A stretch of 7,919 bases of DNA. Origin: Bacilli bacterium. Lineage in GTDB: Bacteria; Bacillota_I; Bacilli_A; Haloplasmatales; Haloplasmataceae. Every line of letters starts with the position of its first letter. The first letter of the stretch is position 1. The notes under the pieces were generated by a model that saw only the letters and a program-made list of their open reading frames with translations, did not search any database and was not told where the DNA came from. The translations under genes and the position numbers were made by a program. The stretch is from NCBI GenBank assembly GCA_012513195.1, contig JAAZCR010000187.1, positions 1-7,919 of the forward strand, written 5' to 3'. This document shows positions 6,285 to 7,919 of the stretch, in pieces.

Positions 6285-6315
6285 AATTTAAAAGACACTT
6301 GATAACCTAGTGTCT
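6285..6315 (-). terminator. Terminator-like hairpin upstream of spoIVFA
   Basis: AGACACT and AGTGTCT (6315-6309 with 6299-6293 on the minus strand) form a seven-base stem with a nine-base loop, followed by TTTTAAATTTATT. Nothing coding is seen directly upstream, so it would end either a small RNA or a leader transcript before spoIVFA. The T tract is interrupted and the stem modest, so efficiency may be partial. Confidence -1.
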
Positions 6316-6624
6316 CCTAAATGAAACTTTTGATTGTTTATTTAGATGAAGAACTAATACCTCCTTTTTCTTAAAAGATGAGATATATTTCTAATATCTT
6401 GATAATATAAAGTTTGTGCACCAAATATCTAGCCAAAGGATGGAAGCATGTATCAAGATAAATGATTCTATTAATGCTTAATTAATTATGAATATATCAT
6501 CAATTCACTTCAGTAAAAGTACATTAATGGGTATTAGAAGGAATTAATGTTTGGGCATAGTAGTTTCTATCACCTTATAGTAAGGATTCTAATAGTACAT
6601 AAACTTAGTAAACTAATTAAATAT
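6316..6624 (-). other. Gene-free region, possible leader or small RNA
   Basis: No reading frame longer than a few codons carries a plausible start on the minus strand. The notable contents are a 10-base inverted repeat (6451-6460 with 6395-6404, 46 bases apart), an 8-base inverted repeat (6521-6528 with 6543-6550), and a strong SD, AAGGAGG (6366-6360), with no start codon behind it. No standard promoter was convincing. It could be an RNA gene, a regulatory leader for spoIVFA, or a decayed gene; the sequence does not decide. Confidence -1.
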
Positions 6625-6660
6625 AAAAAACCAGGTTTAAACAAAACTGCTTAAACCTGG
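6625..6660 (-). terminator. Rho-independent terminator after the coiled-coil gene
   Basis: A ten-base perfect stem, CCAGGTTTAA/TTAAACCTGG (6660-6651 with 6640-6631), with a ten-base loop is followed by six T residues (6630-6625) on the minus strand. It lies about 50 bases after the stop codon at 6712 and should isolate this gene from spoIVFA. Confidence -1.
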
Positions 6661-6711
6661 TCTATCTGGTCACTGGAAATTATTCACCAACACTATTTGA
6701 CAAAGAGTTAA

Positions 6712-7008
6712 TTAAAAGCCTTCTTCATCATAATTAACAGGTAAACTTATACGCATTTCTACTGTTTTTAAGCGTTCATTAAGTCGATTAATCCGTCTAG
6801 TTTGCGCGACGTTAACTTGATTCATGCGGTTAAGTTCTTGGTTAATGCGCATGATTTCTTGATTTAAACGTGTTATTTCTTGTGCTTGCACGAGACTTTG
6901 ACGCTCAAGTTGGTTTATCCGTGCTTCTAAAGTAGCCTCACGATATTCCGCTAAATAAGGATTAACATAATTATCAGGTATTAAACGCTCTTTATAGGGA
7001 TGATACAT
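6712..7008 (-). CDS. Small coiled-coil protein of unknown function
   Basis: A 98-residue protein that I do not recognise. A short Tyr/Pro-rich head (MYHPYKERLIPDNYVNPYL) leads into one long amphipathic helix. From I31 to I87 hydrophobic residues keep an unbroken 3-4 heptad spacing: I31, L34, then I45, L48, I52, I55, L59, M62, then I73, L76, L80, V83, I87. Polar residues sit at the a/d positions 38, 41, 66 and 69. That predicts a coiled coil of about eight heptads. The middle is an internal heptad repeat, R-[L/I/M]-N-Q, three times (47-67). The tail VNYDEEGF is acidic and aromatic. There is no signal peptide or membrane segment, so it is probably cytoplasmic. SD AGGAG is nine bases upstream. 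Its own terminator follows, so it looks monocistronic. Short coiled-coil proteins are common among spore coat factors, but nothing here proves such a role. Confidence -1.
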   Translation of the reverse strand: MYHPYKERLIPDNYVNPYLAEYREATLEARINQLERQSLVQAQEITRLNQEIMRINQELNRMNQVNVAQTRRINRLNERLKTVEMRISLPVNYDEEGF

Positions 7009-7037
7009 ACTGTAACACTCCTATAGTTTTTTTGTAC

Positions 7038-7043
7038 ACTATA
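7038..7043 (-). promoter_or_regulatory. Possible -10 element of the coiled-coil gene
   Basis: TATAGT (7043-7038) lies 29 bases before the ATG at 7008, with a start expected near 7031. The surrounding ten bases ATATAGTGTA recur exactly upstream of spoIVFA (6259-6250). The -35 region (GATATT or TTTACA at nonstandard distances) is not convincing. Confidence -1.
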
Positions 7044-7048
7044 TATTT

Positions 7049-7077
7049 ATGCCTTAATGTAAATATCGTTAAGGCAT
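7049..7077. repeat. Inverted repeat just after the membrane protein gene
   Basis: ATGCCTTAA (7049-7057) and TTAAGGCAT (7069-7077) form a nine-base perfect stem with an 11-base loop, beginning one base after the stop codon at 7079. On the minus strand the following bases (AAATATATAG) lack a T tract, so termination there would be weak; it could instead stabilise the mRNA 3' end. The plus strand has TTTT after the stem. Confidence -1.
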
Positions 7078-7078
7078 T

Positions 7079-7919
7079 TTACCCATTAATTTGTTTATCC
7101 AAATCTGCCTTCATTTTTCCAAATAATGAGAAGTATCCCAAGCCACCAAAGAGAATACCAAGACCTAAATCTTGTAACACAATTTCTCTTGTCTCTGGTA
7201 AGGAATAAACTACCAATAAGTTATATACATTAATGGGTATATCCGCTTGATAAAGCGTAATGATGACCACGATGATATGCGCAATAACGATTGTAAATAG
7301 TAAAGGGATAAGAAGAAGTAAGTGTGCTCTTTTCGTCATTACTCCACCAAAGCGTTTATAACCTTGATAAGCCCCATAACAGATTAACATACCAAAAATA
7401 GCCGCATAACCCCAAAATACCGCTAAGATAATCCAAGGAATACTAAAAAGCAGAGCTCCTAGAAAAGCACCCATTAATCCTTTTTTATAATTCTTGGGTA
7501 ACTTCGCAAAAACTTCTTGACGTTCTTTAATTAATGAATCTAATTTATCCTTACATGAAGTGTGACAATAGTATTTAATTTTATTGATTAAAATCGTATT
7601 ATCACTGTTATTTTCCTGACAATAAATGCACGTTTTCTCACATTTAATGTTATTTTCTTTTAAAAACCCAATAACGGTATTTATGAGATTATTAAACTCT
7701 TCAATGGTAAAACTATGATAAACTTCAAGAAGTCTAATAACTAATACATCCCCATCAAAACCGTAATTACGAATTTTTAGTTTTAAACTATTCGCTTGTA
7801 AGAAATCCATCACTTGCGTCTTTTCTTCAGACGTAAGGTTATCAAGAGGAATAAAGATTATTCGTCCATTATTACGGGGGTTAAAATAATCAACATAATT
7901 TCTTACCGTAATTAAATAA
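7079..7919 (-). CDS. Membrane protein with Cys-rich zinc-ribbon-like segment (partial, 5' end off window)
   Basis: The frame stays open to the window edge (35 further codons above the GTG at 7813), so the true start lies beyond 7919; the GTG has no good SD. In all 279 residues are visible. Numbering from that GTG: the soluble N-terminal part includes NNGRIIFIPLDNLTSEEK and FTIEEFNNLINTVIGFL. Next comes a Cys-rich segment (C58, CIYC at 62-65, then CHTSC at 83-87) that could bind zinc, then a charged helix (about 88-111). About four membrane segments follow at 112-131, 133-152, 163-186 and 214-231, with GAFLGALLFSIPW and YGAYQGYKRFGG. Proteins with a zinc-ribbon-like head followed by such a Gly-rich membrane part occur in Firmicutes, but I cannot name a family or a function. 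Downstream it is followed by the coiled-coil gene 70 bases on. Confidence -1.
   Translation of the reverse strand, partial: YLITVRNYVDYFNPRNNGRIIFIPLDNLTSEEKTQVMDFLQANSLKLKIRNYGFDGDVLVIRLLEVYHSFTIEEFNNLINTVIGFLKENNIKCEKTCIYCQENNSDNTILINKIKYYCHTSCKDKLDSLIKERQEVFAKLPKNYKKGLMGAFLGALLFSIPWIILAVFWGYAAIFGMLICYGAYQGYKRFGGVMTKRAHLLLLIPLLFTIVIAHIIVVIITLYQADIPINVYNLLVVYSLPETREIVLQDLGLGILFGGLGYFSLFGKMKADLDKQING

Noticed and set aside
6321..6374. Plus-strand 17-codon frame beginning MKLLIVYLDEE
   Set aside because: Too short and no SD; the strong purine-rich signal in it belongs to the opposite strand.
6316..6624. T-box or c-di-GMP riboswitch
   Set aside because: The T-box consensus and the c-di-GMP core motifs are absent on both strands.
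7049..7077. Strong minus-strand terminator after the membrane protein gene
   Set aside because: The stem is good but no T tract follows on that strand, so I list it only as an inverted repeat.
7811..7813. GTG as the start of the membrane protein
   Set aside because: The frame continues open to the window edge and no good SD precedes the GTG.
1..7919. CRISPR array, insertion sequence, tRNA or rRNA
   Set aside because: No regularly spaced direct repeats, transposase frame, cloverleaf or rRNA-like stretch was seen.

Overview
The window is AT-rich, and every gene I can support lies on the minus strand, so the genes read from high to low coordinates. The content points to a low-GC Bacillota (Firmicutes) that forms endospores or descends from a spore former. 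It has the spoIVFA-spoIVFB pair directly before rplU-prp-rpmA-obg, an L27 protein with the Firmicutes-type cleavable N-terminal extension, its processing protease Prp, and a SafA-like LysM start further along. UGA is used as a stop, so this is not a Mycoplasma-type code. In Bacillus subtilis, spo0B sits between rpmA and obg; here only a terminator and a candidate promoter lie between them. I cannot name the genus.

Layout in transcription order. (1) 7919-7079: a membrane protein with a Cys-rich, zinc-ribbon-like segment, whose 5' end is outside the window. (2) 7008-6712: a small coiled-coil protein with its own terminator. (3) 6624-6234: about 390 bases without a gene. It contains a long-armed inverted repeat, a Shine-Dalgarno sequence with no reading frame behind it, and a terminator-like hairpin just before spoIVFA, and may be a leader RNA. 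(4) 6233-4852: spoIVFA and spoIVFB, overlapping by four bases. (5) 4848-3758: a strong extended -10 promoter, an L21-leader-type structured 5' UTR, then rplU, prp and rpmA, and a terminator. (6) 3754-2373: obg with its own candidate promoter and terminator. (7) 2372-1426: an aldo/keto reductase whose active site looks altered. (8) 1415-254: a perfect 45-bp palindrome that covers the ribosome binding site of a membrane-anchored protein resembling the EreA/ChaN/TIKI hydrolase superfamily. (9) 208-1: the N-terminus of a LysM protein, cut off by the window edge.

How they fit together. rplU, prp and rpmA form one functional unit: Prp trims the L27 precursor, and the L21 leader probably provides feedback control. 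Obg is the ribosome-associated GTPase also needed for sporulation entry in Bacillus. SpoIVFA and SpoIVFB are the scaffold and intramembrane protease that activate pro-sigma-K in the mother cell; the LysM protein, if a SafA homologue, would act in coat assembly. The remaining genes have no clear link to these processes.

I see no mobile element, CRISPR array, tRNA or rRNA. The least conventional signals are the SD-covering palindrome, the possible attenuator-like leader before spoIVFA, and the reductase with several altered active-site residues.
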